Part shown: positions 12,501-24,238 of the stretch, in pieces | Layout of the letters: each line of letters begins with the position of its first letter | How positions within the stretch are numbered: the first letter of the stretch is position 1 | Assembly: GCA_002286715.1 (NCBI GenBank) | Contig: NSJX01000011.1 | Location: forward strand, 628,106 to 692,105 | DNA length: 64,000 bases | Direction of reading: 5' to 3' | DNA from: Dentipellis sp. KUC8613 | Taxonomy: Eukaryota > Basidiomycota > Agaricomycetes > Russulales > Hericiaceae | Program-made: the position numbers and the translations under genes | Notes under the pieces: model-generated | Databases searched by the model: none | Seen by the model: the letters and a program-made list of their open reading frames with translations, nothing else | What the model was told of the DNA's origin: nothing

Positions 12501-14762
12501 AAGACGAGAAATAGTGGTGCCGAGACTGGCTCTAAAGACCAGATCTGGGGCGGAATACATCGGGGCCCTGTCAAGGAGGACCAACATCGCATATGCAAAT
12601 CGCGCTAGAAACGCCAGCCCAGAGCGCAGAGAAAAACAAGCCGCGCAACGGGGTCACTGGAGACGCCGCGCAGCCGGACATCGATAGAAGGGACTCGGTA
12701 CCGCAGGCCCGTGTAGAAGACGCGCAGACATACGAGGTTCCCATGGCTGCGGGAATTTAGGTGCGCATGAACGGCAAGCGACAGACGCAGTCCGTCACAG
12801 GGACACCACGACGCTGGACATCCCGCCGGAACAGCCACCCGGTAGCTAAGGTATTGCCGAAGAAGACGAGGCGCGTGAGGGAGACCGACTTTCCGGGCTG
12901 TGAAGACAGGGGTGTGGGGTGAACCGCATCACGAGGCAGGGAATCGTCATGGAAATGTGAGTCGAGTTGCTTATCCGGCAGGAGGGAATAGGTTGACACC
13001 TGAAGAGGGTGGTCAACGATGAACACGTGAACGGACACCGGTAGTTGTTTGAGCTCACAGTGCAGACCTGCCACCTAGTACGGCGAGCCATCACAGGGGC
13101 AATGACCATGGAACAACGAACCAGGGGCTCGGGAGGCTGCACGGGTGTAAGTGAAATGGGAGACTTGCGAGCTGCGTGTCCGAAGTTCTGACTCCGGGCA
13201 GACAACTATGTAGTTGAAGGAGCTCTCATGGGAGCAGCAGGCCTGTGTCGACGTCGAAGGCGACGTCGCGGCCGCGGTTTGAATAGTGATCCACGTGCGT
13301 CATATGATAAAGACGATGCACTCTTGAGGGAGGAGTGCACTGTCACAGTGTCGGCAGCAAACAAACAAGGACGAAGATACAACGGCCAGCATTTTCGGAA
13401 CATCGGTTGCGATGGAAACGTCAGTGTGCGATACAATCCACCTTCTGTCGCAGGGCAGAGGGGGAAACGGATTAGATGACGATGTCGTCCGAGAAAGAGA
13501 GGGGATTCAGTCGCCCCTCGACCCAGAATCTTTGCACAGAGAAGGGCAGGATGAGGCTCGGATTTATCTCATGCCCTCCCGATGCTAGCCAAAAATCGTG
13601 CAAGTTGTGCAGGCGCAATAGCATGGGGCAGGGAAGGAGAAAGCGGCAAGGAGAAGCATCGACAATGTCCGCTCAGCTATGAAGTTCGTATAAGGCGAAT
13701 GGGAGCAGGAGAGGGTAATGGAGGCACTGTAGCAAGTTGGCGACTGCATCAAAATGGGACCAGATAAGAATCGCAGGGACAGGAAAACTGTCATGATGCA
13801 AAGATGTGAGAACCCACGAACGGTGCAGATGGCGGGGTCGAGGTGGACTGCCGTGTGGAAGCAGATTAGCGCGCTCGGGGGGAAGGGTGCGGAATGTAGA
13901 GCCAACGTAGCCGGATCTCTACCCCAGACTAGCGGAACTCCGAGCCTACAGGGCATCGGGACGTGATCAATGCCGCGGGACCAGAGCGCGGAGGCGCTAC
14001 ACTTGGTCGATAGTCGACGGTCTTCTTCCACTACATTCCTCTACGGGGAGGATCTAGACGACAACATCATGAGTGGGAGCAAAATTTGGATGTCAAAAAG
14101 ATCCACGGACGATGGTACCGGATGACGGCGAAGGACAGCGTGTGCCTGCGCGTTCGTCCATGTGAATGTCATGATCACGCGTAGACAGTAATGGCGTGCG
14201 ATCGACAAAGTACTATAGATATAGATAGAGACGAAGGTGGGGCAGGAGCAGCGTTTCGTAATAGTGGGCCCATGCTCTAACCGCGATAGTTGTATTTGAT
14301 TTTTAGTTGCGAAGTCAGCGAATGTGGATGATGACGACCAGCCGCAGCCAGTGATACTCGTCTATTGGCTGCATTGATTGGTTGTGTGTAGTGCATGGCG
14401 AACATCAGCGCAACGACGTATAGAAGGAGCAGAGAAAGGGAGCAAGACAGCACGATAGAACTAGGAAAGCCGCCCACGTGGCAGAGACTGACGAAGCCTG
14501 AACTGTAGTCTCCTTTACAGACCCTTACATAACAGAAGATAGTCGTTCTGTTATACTTAAGCCTGAGCTACCAGTGCATCATTGTTTTTCAAAGTGTTTT
14601 CCGTCGTGCATAATGCATATTCGGGCCCACGGAAACTGTACATTGTCATCGATTCGTCGTTTACACTACATGCATGTCACCAAAATGTCACGCCACATCA
14701 CTATCACATCGTTTCGTAGACATTTACCAGCTATTGTTCGAATTTCGGGTCATACCACGGCT
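9571..14762. other. 5.2-kb gene-poor stretch between the two duplication units
   Basis: I find no open frame with convincing domains, codon pattern or splice structure here. Several short minus-strand frames (around 12750-13440 and 13585-14031) are unbroken for 70-150 codons, but they look like the complement of purine-rich DNA. The part from about 12000 to 14100 is rich in A and G on the plus strand. No long terminal repeats, transposase motifs or tandem arrays were spotted by eye. It may be decayed mobile DNA inserted between the two copies, or drifted duplicate sequence. Confidence 0.35.
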
Positions 14763-15512
14763 TCACAGCCCCTGCAAATCAATCCACCTATTGATGGTCA
14801 CGGTGATGATTGCCTCCAGGAAGAGCAGCTCGTCTTTGAACCAGTAGCGCATGGTGCCCCACGACGTGCCAACATCGGTAGCCTCTGCGGTGGGCCTGAA
14901 GTCGGCCAGATAGCTGTTGCCGGACCACAGCTATTCACAGCAAAGTGAGTCGAATTTATTCAAGGAATTCCAGAGAATTCTCACCTGATAACTTTCATCG
15001 TCAAGCTTGATCCAAGTGCATCTCATGGAAGATCCGTCGGACAACATGCCCGTAAATGAACGATGGCTAAAATGATTCAAAGGGTTCTGGTTACCGGATC
15101 GACAGCAAGACCACGGACTGGCAACTTACTCGTCCGAAGGAGTGCCGTTGCGATCCACGAGGTCTGCCATGAGTACCTGTCGGCCTCGAATGTTCGCATT
15201 GCCGGGGAACCTGTCGAGTAGCCAGTCTAAAGTAGCCACTTCGACGCCGGTCTCGGTCTGGCTGCGCATCTGAGTTATCTAGAATAAAGTGAGATCATCG
15301 TCGTAAATCTGCCGGCAACTAAGCGTTCAACATACAGTCGTCCTGGTCTGCATATGATTGTTGGGGGTGTGAAGCACAAGGCAGCGTGAGTCCATGCCAT
15401 CGGCGGGCGACGCATTAGCGACGACGGCGACATGGTCTCGAGGATTGGGGTTGGGGCCGACAAAGCGAGCCTGCCAGAAGGGGCGTCGGGTGTTAAGTGT
15501 GTACTGCAACAT
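14763..15512 (-). CDS. small DUF6593-like protein, duplication copy 2
   Basis: Paralogue of the gene at 7238-7985, also about 195 residues in four exons. It starts MLQYTLNTRRPFWQ, runs through CLVLHTPNNHMQTRTTV, VEVATLDWLLDRF and the segment CTWIKLDDESYQLWSGN, and ends RWIDLQGL then stop, the same six-residue tail as copy 1. Splice positions match copy 1. The frame is intact, so both copies are probably expressed. It resembles the DUF6593 family seen in basidiomycetes; function unknown. The BTB gene starts about 1.9 kb upstream on the same strand, the arrangement also seen, in decayed form, in the left-hand unit. Confidence 0.72.
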
Positions 15513-15550
15513 GAAGGGATGTTGTTGATTTCTGTCGTGGCTAAGAGGGG

Positions 15551-15558
15551 TTTAAATA
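15551..15558 (-). promoter_or_regulatory. TATA-like box of DUF6593-like copy 2
   Basis: The minus strand reads TATTTAAA about 39 bases before the start codon. The position is compatible with a TATA element and a short leader. It is supported only by sequence and position. Confidence 0.3.
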
Positions 15559-15918
15559 CTCTTCGGCACGAGGAGACCTACTGTCTCAACTATTCCCAGG
15601 ACGACATTTGTAGTGAGAAGTGACCGCCTTCATCGATTACGGTGCACAGGGTCCAGTCCCCGAGTGATTCTTGAAAGGCCCCAACCCCAAGCCAGTTTTC
15701 ACAGTGATGATACCGAATTGATCTTCTGACCGATATAACTATTCGGAACCTCATCTTGAGCAAACTGGCAAAGGACGATCATCTACATCGGAGCCACGGC
15801 GGTGTCACGAATCCAAGGACCGCAACGAAGCACAAAAATAAGAATGACGAAGCATGGCGATACAGCGACAGATCCACGGTCCCGGGTGTTCAGGACATTA
15901 CATTAAACAACGGAGGTT

Positions 15919-17388
15919 TTACGAAGAGCTGACCTTCCAAAGTGGACGTTTGCGTAGCTTTCGTGTGACGTGAACCGCGCTACCACCTGTATTCCCTCCA
16001 CCGAACGCCAGAACCACAGTTTCTTCCGCCCCAGCCCCACGAGTAATTCCGCGCTTCCTCAAGTCGATCGCATCTTTCGCGAACTTGAACCGCGCTTGCT
16101 CGGTCCCTGCGAATTGGCGTCTCAGCACATGCCTGCGGTCTAGACTGACTATAAAGTTGAAACATACCTATTTGGAATCCCGGCGACTCGATGGCAGTCT
16201 TGAATAGGTCGAAGGGCACGCGGGAGAAAATGTCCAACAACGTGTCTCGCCCTTTCTGTACTGGTGCTTGAGATGTTCTCTGAGAATTAGAAGGTGTGTG
16301 TAGCCCCAGGCTAGACGGCAGGGTAACGATGAGGTATTGTAATACGTCATCCCGGAGGCGTTGGGCGTATCGGCCGAGGATAGACAAAGTGGATGGCTCG
16401 GTAGAGGCTGCCCTTTCGACAGGAACTGTTCCAGCGAAGTCCAACCACTCATGAATGGTCTCCAGCCTGATGGACTGCCTGCAAGCGTTATATGCGTATT
16501 CGCAGAGGTCGTCCATTCCACCTAACAAGCATGCTGCCGCAAGCGCGCCGCGGGCATTCTCCGGACGTAGAAGACTTAATGAGATTGATGAATAGAGATA
16601 GCCAAGCGCTGCAATCGCTGATCAGTACATCCGCTGACGGTCGCAATTCTAGCTCTGGGTACCTATTGCAAAGCCCTGTGTGAGAAAAAGATGGGCCAAA
16701 TGGTGAGCTCGGGGATCGGGGATAAGGTAAATGAAGATTCGTACTTCTTGCGTAACCTCCGGCTCCCGCTCGAGGTCGACATAGATTATACGTTGACCTC
16801 CTGTCTGTGGAGAAGTCGACATCAAATGTACAAGGTAGGGCGAACGGGACAATATGAGGGCATGCAGCCGGTAAGAATTTTGATGGACGTGCTGACAAAG
16901 AGTTACCTGTAGGTTGGTAACGCGTTTTTTGGGAGGGGGGGAGGGGGGTTTCAAGGAAGTGGCTCACGAGGATAGTGTCGGCGTAATTCTGTCACGATGA
17001 ATGGCATATTCAGTCCCATTTTAGACACTAGCAGAACGACGATATGAGATAACTCACACCAGATTGGAACCCCATGTTGTATAAGTTGCTCACTATCTCC
17101 TCGTTATGGGCTATGTAGGGGGATCTGAAGATGCCGGGTACAAATGAGCTCGAGGTGAAGGTTCGTCCCAGTTTCCATATGGTGCGCAGTCGGATGATGT
17201 ATGGAACCATGGAACGTTGCAGACATCGCAAACACTGACTGAGGGTACCCATCTGCGTTTACTAACTGGGTAGAGTCATTGGTCCCAGGCTGTTCGGTTT
17301 CGTGGCTCGCTGGGGATGGTGAAGATACTGAAGTATGGGAGACTCCGTTGCTGGTGGTAGAGTATCCATTCATTACTGAAGATGACAT
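15919..17388 (-). CDS. BTB/POZ domain protein
   Basis: Seven minus-strand exons (17388-17263, 17234-17058, 16988-16968, 16891-16745, 16675-16663, 16608-16168, 16139-15919) give 381 residues. After a Ser/Thr-rich N-terminus, the BTB fold appears as YADTIL, then YRLHALILSRSPYLVHLMS, IYVDLEREPEVTQEGFAIALGYLY, and the helices LLRPENARGALAAACLLGG and LCEYAYNACRQSI. A helical C-terminal half follows, with RYAQRLRDDVLQYLIVTLP, then FKFAKDAIDLRKRGI and a Gly-rich strand VVLAFGGGNTGG. BTB domains dimerise and often recruit substrates to Cul3 ligases; no second known domain is visible, so the target is unknown. The first and last introns as modelled are only 28 nt. The tail KRPLWKVSSS is matched by the tail of the pseudogene copy at 8442, which supports this stop. 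Confidence 0.8.
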
Positions 17389-18036
17389 TGTTTCAGGCGA
17401 ACCAGAGTAATAGGACAAGAATGCAGAACGAAAGGTGATAGTAATACCGAGCGATGGGCTGTTGGCCGCAACACGCTCCGAGGCGCCAACCTTCAAATTT
17501 CTCACGTGCACCCGCGTCGGAGAACGCGCGCTGACATTCTCATTGAGATTGCAATATCATATCGCACCCACGAGCCATGTGCATGAGCACTCAATCCCGT
17601 TACAACGGACCTTAGAGCGCTCTCGCGATCGCGGGCCTAGGCTGACGCAGAACTGACCAGCTACCGCATTATGCCCAGCAGCATTAACGGGAACAAAACA
17701 TGAGCCGAAGTAATATCGTAAGACAACAGCGGAGATACCGAATAGAGCTCTGACGAAAAATAAAAACACAGTGAAGGAACGTGAATGGGGCAGAAGCGGG
17801 CGTACAAAATATCGAATCGGGGCTGTGTACTGAAGCTATAGGGTTTGCTATTCAAAACCGCCCCCGCACGCCGCACAGAAAACGCGAGGCGAAGGTCGAA
17901 GCCAGGGACCAACGATGTTGCTAAAATTAAATCCGATACCAGGCGGGGAATAAAACACAATCATGTATACGATAGGTTGCGGTACAGAGTCCATGAACAC
18001 GCGTGATGTGATTGAAATGGGGTGGGCGGTGCGCGA
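17389..18036. other. BTB promoter region and Rsp5 3' flank
   Basis: These 648 bases separate the BTB start codon from the Rsp5 stop codon, both genes on the minus strand. No gene or repeat is evident. The region should contain the Rsp5 transcript end and the BTB promoter. Short open frames here show no conserved pattern. Confidence 0.35.
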
Positions 18037-21000
18037 TTACTCCTGCCCAAAACCCACCGTCTCCCTGTAAAGCGAATAAGTCGATCAATTTACAAATCTG
18101 GAAAGAAAGGCAGAAGAAGCAGGCGCACTCTACGGCGAGGGTGAGCTTGTGCTCGAGGCTGGCGTAATCTTTGTATGGTGGGAGATCGATACGGTTGAAG
18201 CATGTATGGCTCTTCGGTAGCTGTGACGGGTCGCCTGCCTTCTCGATCGTGAAGCGCCGCGGGCCGTCGGAACCCTGGAGGTCTTTGAATCCGTTGACTG
18301 GGATCCGCGACGTGCCTGTTGCGAACTGGAGCAGGCGCGACTTGCGCTCGGGAGGCCACGAGCGTACACACTTCCAGAACCACTGAATCACCTCATCATT
18401 CACCTCGTACCCGCGATAGTCGGTGAACTTCGTCCAGTCGTCGCTGAAGATAGGTGTGCCGTAGGTCAGGGCCGGGATGAATACGGAGACACGAAAGAGT
18501 ACTCACACGTCGATCTCAGACATGCCGCCGATGAGAAGCTCCAGTTCGCGTTCATCGAAGACGTTGATGAGATCTTGAGGGATCAGCTCGCTGAATCCAG
18601 ACATAAACGCGTCAAACTGTTCTTTGACGCGCTTGGAGATGCGGTATTCGACCACATGGTCGACGTAGTCTTTCTTGTTCTCTTCAGTTACGGGTTCGTC
18701 CGCACCACCCGGCTTGAGGTCGATGGTGACCATCTCGCCGAAGCGCTCTTCCGTGGTCGTGAATGTCTCGTCGATGATGTCTGTGATATCGTTCTCCCTG
18801 ACAGGAAGATCAGAATACAATGGTGATAGAAGTAGACATTTGGATCGTACAGCATCCACGTCAGCCCACGGTGTAGTTCCGCATCTACGCTCTCCAGATC
18901 TGCCAGCGTGACTTTCTTCTTCAGAATCATCTTATAGAAACTGACGATGAAGTACGCATCGAGGAAACGTCGGTGAAAGATGCCCAGGCCAAGGCAACGA
19001 CCAATGAATTTGAAATAGTTCAGATGTTCAGGGTTGACGCCAGACGCAGGGTTGATCTGTAGGGTATAATTGTCGTGCGCGGAATACTCGAAAAGGCAGT
19101 AAAAGGGGTTGAACATCTCATGCGACAATAAGAAGAAGAACTCCCTGGCGTGACAGTCAGAAGGAGGGCGTCATTGCCACACGAACACATACCTGGAAAG
19201 ACCTCCATAATCGAGACCATCCTCTCCGTCGAACTTGATCATGAGCCGCTTCTTCAAGTCGTTCGGCGTCTGCCGCATAATTTCTGCGTAGCTATCCTCG
19301 AATATGTGATTACGCCTGACTTTGATTTGGCAATTACCCGGTTGGGCACGCATGGCAGGCTGGCTCCTGAAATAGATGAGCTTCCGACGGAAATCCCGTT
19401 TATACTGCGGAACGTTTGAATCGAGCGACGAGGGCAAACGCGGATCGTCCCAGGTTGTCGTCTTCGTGTTGTGATCCACGAAGTAAACGCGGGCTGTGGA
19501 GGTAAGACGCATCTCCCATCCAGATGGGAGCGGTCCGAGCTGGGAGATGGTCTGGGGCTGCAGGGCTGTGTTCTGGCCATTAGGGCCCATGACTCGAATG
19601 ATAGTCTGCCGACGAGGATCGACCCATGTCGTCGTGCGCGTGTTGTGATCGACATAGTAGGGACGACCCTCAGGGGTGTATCGCTCCTCCCAACCAGCCG
19701 GCAAATTCCCAGATCCTGGGGTGGTCGAATTGGTGCTTGCCGCAACAGCGGCTGCGGCGGTGTTTGTCGTCGCAGCAGCAGCCGAGCCCGATCTCGCCAC
19801 GCCACCACTGCTAGCCTCCAATAGATCGTCAGCCAGAATACGACGATTGTGCTGATCACGGGCTGCGGTCGTCTCGCCCTCTTGGTTATGGCTGTTCGTA
19901 GCCTGACTAGCTGAAGGCCGATTCCAGGTCGTGCTACGACTGTTATGATCGACATAATAGGTGCGCCCCAAAGGATCAATGCGGCGCTCCCAGCCAGCAG
20001 GAAGCGGGCCGTACTGATCTTCGTTAGGGTTAAAGTTATGTTGAGCCTGGCTATTTGCCATTGCAGTTTGACCAGGAGAAACGACGCCGGGTGCCGTAGG
20101 GCGCGGGGCTTGTGGGCTAGAAGCCGGCGCTGTAGATGGTGCTCCAGAACTGGTTGGGCGGGCCGCAGCACTCGGCTGGGATTGGGTGGGTTGTTCCGGC
20201 TCGGATGGCACCGCCGGCGTGGGCATGGACATGAGTGGTGTAGTGACCGGTTCCGGATTGGCGGTGGCGTGGGAACTCGGGGTACGCGAAAGAGCGGAGG
20301 GGCCAGCATTATTGACAGACAGAGAAGAGCCATTCATGGAAAGCCCGCCCAAAGCATTGGTAGTAGCAGCGACGGCAGCGGGTCCCGAGGTTTGCGCTGC
20401 ATTCGCAGCCGGTTGGCTGAGGTTGGTGGACAGGTAGATAATCAGTTTGCCGTGCACCACAAGATTATCATTGGACTTTTTCAGATCCAGTTGAAGCATT
20501 TCTAAGTCAGCTTGTCAGCATTAATCGTCCAAAGATCATGACAAGTTGTGGCGTACCGTGGCCCCCAAGCTCCAGGTCGAGCACGTCACTAACGCGGACG
20601 TTGACGACACCAAGAAAACCCTGATCCCGTCGCTTGAATTTGCGCTGGTCGAAGATCTGGACAGCGACGACAGACGAGTCCTTGACCATACTGCCAAAAC
20701 GTAAAGACTCTCAACAAGGTGAGCAGAATCAATGGAACGCACATGTCGAAGCTCTCATTCCAGTAAGGATTCAAAGTCTTCTTAATGACGCTAGTTGTGT
20801 GTGTCTGCTCGGCGTCCACGGTGATGACGGCGAAAGGGTCGGGAAGGCGAAAGACATCGCGCTTCGACAGGCCGTCGGCAGCAACGACTGTAAGAACGTC
20901 ACGCTTGTATCCCAAAACAGTGGCTTTGAAAACGCACCTGTGATTCTGATCTTCTTTCTAAGGAAATAAAAGAAACGTGTAAGCAAAAAAGAGGCAGACG

Positions 21001-21043
21001 ACCACAGACGCAAGACGTACGGTTCTCCCTGACCAGACGTCAT
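18037..21043 (-). CDS. RSP5: HECT-type E3 ubiquitin ligase Rsp5 (Nedd4 family)
   Basis: Membrane-associated ubiquitin ligase that tags transporters and other proteins, sending them to endocytosis and the vacuole. The order is complete. An N-terminal C2 domain includes [28 protein letters not shown] and [16 protein letters not shown] Ser/Ala/Pro-rich linker follows, then three WW domains ([56 protein letters not shown]). The HECT domain ends in the catalytic block [14 protein letters not shown], with Cys as the thioester residue, and the family tail [11 protein letters not shown]. Three WW domains and about 850 residues match fungal Rsp5. The first two exons are tiny; an in-frame upstream ATG at 21055 could also start it. 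All expected catalytic residues that I can check are present. Its partner E2 class is represented at 418-1300, though no functional link follows from that. Confidence 0.95.
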
Positions 21044-22638
21044 TTTTGTTAGCAATCCGCTCGCGAAGCAACTACGACTTGTCGCCTAGAACACAAACAC
21101 CCGTTCGACGAAGCTTGACAACTAGACGGATGAAAGCAGGACTGAGAGTGCTTAGAGATGGAAAGAGCGCACAGATAAGCCGCGCGCAGCTGAGTGAGAT
21201 GACACTCGCCTTTGCACAGCTCCTAATACGGCACGTGCACCCTCACCCGATCCGCCCGAACGGCGATCCGGGTCCTGCCCGCCACTTGATTTTACTCTCA
21301 CTTACGCCTACTCTCTCATTCACTTATCTCTCGACCAATGTCTCCCGCGGCAGATGCTGCGCTTATATGGGACGTTCTCGGTGAATCAACAGTGGTGTCA
21401 GCGTGGTTTCTCCCACAAAATGCTGGTCTTGATTACACTCATCAGTTCGTCCCGACCACCCATCGTTAACGAGGAAATTCTTGGTGTGTGCTATTGTCTT
21501 TCCCTAAACCATCGCCAAGCATCAGCTACCGAGAAGAGAGCGAATAGACCCCAGATTTGACCTGAACACCGGTCGAGGTCAGTCTGGTCTTCACGACGTC
21601 AGACAGCGTCCCCTTCCGGATGACTTGCACATCGAAAAGAACTGCTCTATTCCATCGTCGCGTACCATTGCGGTCCTCCCACCCTGCCAACGAAAGTCAT
21701 GGTCTGAAGCGTACAGGCTCCACTAAGCCCTATTCTTGACACTCGTAGCCATTGGGAATTTCTCATGGGTACGTCCGAAGTACTTATGCGAGAACGCTAC
21801 GGGAAACAAGTACCCATGATGGCAGGGCGGAATGTCTGCAACTCGACTTCTTGCTACTTCACCCATGGTTTTCCTATATGACACCACTATGCGGGATACG
21901 TGGACAGCTCATGATCAATTTTTTCTTCGACTCTGCGAAGATCCTCCGCACTTCGTGGGCACGCCTACTGCAATCTCGTCTGACTAGGCCGCCCTCGGTC
22001 CGCCTTTCTCTACCCAGGGTGCTTAACTGATATCGCGGCCGTGTCATATGGCTTCCATACCTCCGTCTGACGAGCTTATCAGCTTATGCTCGCTCTTGCT
22101 TAGAGAGCTGGTGTATGCTTCTGTAGTAGATCCATGGAGGCGAACTTGCGTTATCGGTAGACACGGCTCATACACGTTGTCCTATGCATAAAGACTTCAG
22201 AGCAGGTGATTCACCTCGTTCTTCTCATAGGAAGTATGTGAGTCACTTTGTACGCAGACGCTTGAGTTGCCGCTCAGCAAGAGCCGGGGAATGAAGAATG
22301 TGAATCACACGTGGTGGCCATAAAGAGATCGGGTCGCTCTTCCCCGCGATCGCATTGTGGGGAAGATGGTGGATGGGCCGGGCGGAACAGGGGTGAAGGA
22401 GGAAACCCGAGAGCCATGTGACATCGTGCCTTCCGTATGTGATTGTTCTCCTCCACCTGGCACTTGTCTGCTGGCTACTCTCTCCTCCAATTCACGCCGG
22501 ACCATCTTCGGAGTTTACATATTCAGCTTTGTATTTATGTAGCACCCTAGTAGCCATGTCTCGCAGCTCTCCACTGCCCACTCCTCGCTATCCACCGCAC
22601 TCACCCGCCTTATTACACCTTCACGGTGAACTTTCGCA
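21044..22638. other. Rsp5 promoter and weakly coding interval
   Basis: This 1.6-kb interval lies between the Rsp5 start (minus) and the small Pro/Ser-rich gene (plus), so it must contain two divergent promoters. A pyrimidine-rich stretch near 21290-21340 precedes a possible small gene described separately. The rest, to 22638, shows only short open frames. Confidence 0.35.
21338..22030 (+). CDS. possible small multi-exon gene, unrecognised
   Basis: An ATG at 21338 after a pyrimidine-rich stretch opens MSPAADAALIWDVL. With plausible introns the frame can continue through RPDHPSLTRKF and PRRERIDPRFDLNTGRG. A later frame from 21831 reads MSATRLLATSPMVFLYD and ends about 22030 after DPPHFVGTPTAISSD. 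I could not join these into one clean gene with consensus splice sites, and I recognise no domain. It may be a real small gene, a degraded one, or chance. Confidence 0.2.
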
Positions 22639-23019
22639 ATGTCCCAGTCACCGCTCGCGTCCTTTGATCCATTCGCCGCGCACCCATTCACGAACCTGAA
22701 GAACGCGTCCATCCCCGCACCACCACCGCCATCCCAGTACCCGCATCCCATCCCAGTCTCCAACACCCCATCCTTGCACCATGCCACGTCTTCGCACACG
22801 CCAGTGCAGCCATCATCGCTCCCTAGCGCGCAGACGCCTTCGCCCCTGACCGCACCCGTTCCGAAACGGGCCACGGCACAGCCGTCATCATCCGCGAAAT
22901 CCACGAAGACGAACTCGAAGGGCATCTTCGTGACGTTCACACCCGAGCGGAAGGCAACTCCAGACCTGGAGGATATCTTGGCGAAGAAGAACGGGCTCCA
23001 GACGTGGGGCAAGAAGTGA
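22639..23019 (+). CDS. small Pro/Ser-rich protein with conserved-looking C-terminus
   Basis: A single exon encodes 126 residues. The first 85 are low complexity, rich in Pro, Ser and His (SIPAPPPPSQYPHPIPV). The C-terminal 35 look different: a basic linker followed by KGIFVTFTPERKATPDLEDI and then LAKKNGLQTWGKK. The GIF-V-F-x-P-E-R-x-x-P-D-L-x-D-I-L pattern looks like a short linear binding motif of the kind kept in fungal adaptor proteins, but I cannot name the family. No membrane segment or signal peptide is present. A longer antisense frame covers the same DNA but mirrors the Pro/Ser bias and is rejected. Confidence 0.6.
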   Translation: MSQSPLASFDPFAAHPFTNLKNASIPAPPPPSQYPHPIPVSNTPSLHHATSSHTPVQPSSLPSAQTPSPLTAPVPKRATAQPSSSAKSTKTNSKGIFVTFTPERKATPDLEDILAKKNGLQTWGKK

Positions 23020-23520
23020 GCGGCTCCTGGTCGTGTGGGGCGAACGTCATTTCGCATATAGTATATCCTACGGTGCGTTCCTCTCGCGCTGTCCACGATC
23101 CACCATTCCGGACTGACATGTGCGCCCTTTACGCAGCTGCTTACCGATGGAGAGCACCCCTCTGCTACATTAATCAAGGTTGAGTGGATGCCATGTATCT
23201 GACTCGGGGACCCGGACTGGACTGTATATTATAATAGCTTTCCATGTGTGCTGCTATATCTAATCCACACCTGCGAGTGGAGCTCAGGAGATTTAACCAC
23301 GATATTCTGAGATGTGCATCCGCGTAGTGTTGTCGCCGTTTAGTAGATTTGGAAAGCCGGCTTACCCCTCGGATAAAGAACGTTCACCATGTCAAAGCGC
23401 CTAAATGCAATTCGACTAGTAGACAAGTCGGCGTCAGCATCTACTTAGCTGGGTATATGGTGATCTGTCGCAGATGACGTGAATCTGGAGAGACTACGCA
23501 GAGGTTCGCGAGCAAGTACT
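23020..23520. other. intergenic stretch before the inverted-repeat element
   Basis: These 501 bases follow the small Pro/Ser-rich gene and end at the TA flank of the inverted-repeat element. I see no open frame with support and no repeat other than that element. It probably includes the 3' untranslated region of the preceding gene. Confidence 0.3.
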
Positions 23521-23523
23521 TTA

Positions 23524-23550
23524 CAGTGCTTTGCATATCAATCTGCAGTC
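23524..23550 (+). repeat. left terminal inverted repeat
   Basis: This 27-bp repeat starts CAGTG and is preceded by TA. It pairs with 24212-24238 with a single mismatch, A here against G in the complement, at position 18. Confidence 0.7.
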
Positions 23551-24211
23551 AGTCCTGCGAATTTCTTATTTGTTCTAGCCAAATAGTCACAAATGTCACG
23601 TCCGCGTAACACCTTCGGAGCGGTCGTCTTGTGCGTGCGTGCTCTTGCCATGGCCCTCCATTGACAGTGCACATCACTCGGGCTCTGGCAGTTCTTTGTT
23701 ACCTGGTGTGAGGGACAGGGGGAATCAGGATTTGAGATGACATCTCCTTCAGGTCACCCAGAAATGATGGTGTATAATATCCTCTGGTTGTGCCGACACG
23801 GAAACTATGATGTTCTGCAGAATCCTTTCGCTTATCATCGGCATCGAGTGCTCTTCGCTGCTTGGCGCTGACCCACATGCAAGTCTCGAATCAGCTCTTG
23901 AACTCAATAAATTTCTTCGGTTATATGGCCAGCAGAATATTGTTGTATCCCGACAGAGCTCTTTATTTGGCTCGGGAAGTCGAGTACTTGCAGCACGAAT
24001 CTGCATCAGGATGGGTGGGCTGTAGTGGAACGAGCTTGCATTCGGCATATGTCTCGGCCTCCCCCTGCTGCTGTCAGAAGCCGCACTCAAGCGTAAACAC
24101 CGAGGGAGAGGAGCGACGTACTTACATAGTACCGAGTGGTGCGGTTGTGGGTGAGAGCGGAGTTCTAAGCTGTCACGCTTTGGTTACTACAAACAAAGGT
24201 TTGAGCGCGCC

Positions 24212-24238
24212 GACTGCAGACTGATATGCAAAGCACTG
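24212..24238 (-). repeat. right terminal inverted repeat
   Basis: This 27-bp repeat ends CACTG and is followed by TA. It is the inverted partner of 23524-23550. Confidence 0.7.

Larger units (their letters stand above)
23524..24238. mobile_element. MITE-like element, TA target site, 27-bp terminal inverted repeats
   Basis: The left end (23524-23550) begins CAGTGCTTTGCATATCA and the right end (24212-24238) is its reverse complement; 26 of 27 positions match. Each end is flanked by TA (23522-23523 and 24239-24240), the target duplication expected of Tc1/mariner-type elements, whose ends often begin CAGTG. The 715-bp length and the absence of any transposase frame inside point to a non-autonomous element. 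Interior open frames (for example 23807-24025) show no catalytic DDE pattern. The right end lies 58 bp before the glutamine amidase start codon, so the element occupies the place where that gene's promoter should be. Confidence 0.65.

Noticed and set aside
12757..14031. Several adjacent minus-strand open frames that might form one gene
   Set aside because: The frames could not be joined with consensus splice sites into a recognisable protein, and their Ser/Pro/Cys-rich content mirrors the purine-rich plus strand.
22515..23177. A 220-codon minus-strand open frame
   Set aside because: It is antisense to the small Pro/Ser-rich protein; its Gly/Asp/Val composition mirrors that gene and no family is recognisable.
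23807..24025. Open frame inside the inverted-repeat element as a transposase remnant
   Set aside because: It is 72 codons long with no DDE or DNA-binding pattern, so the element is treated as non-autonomous.
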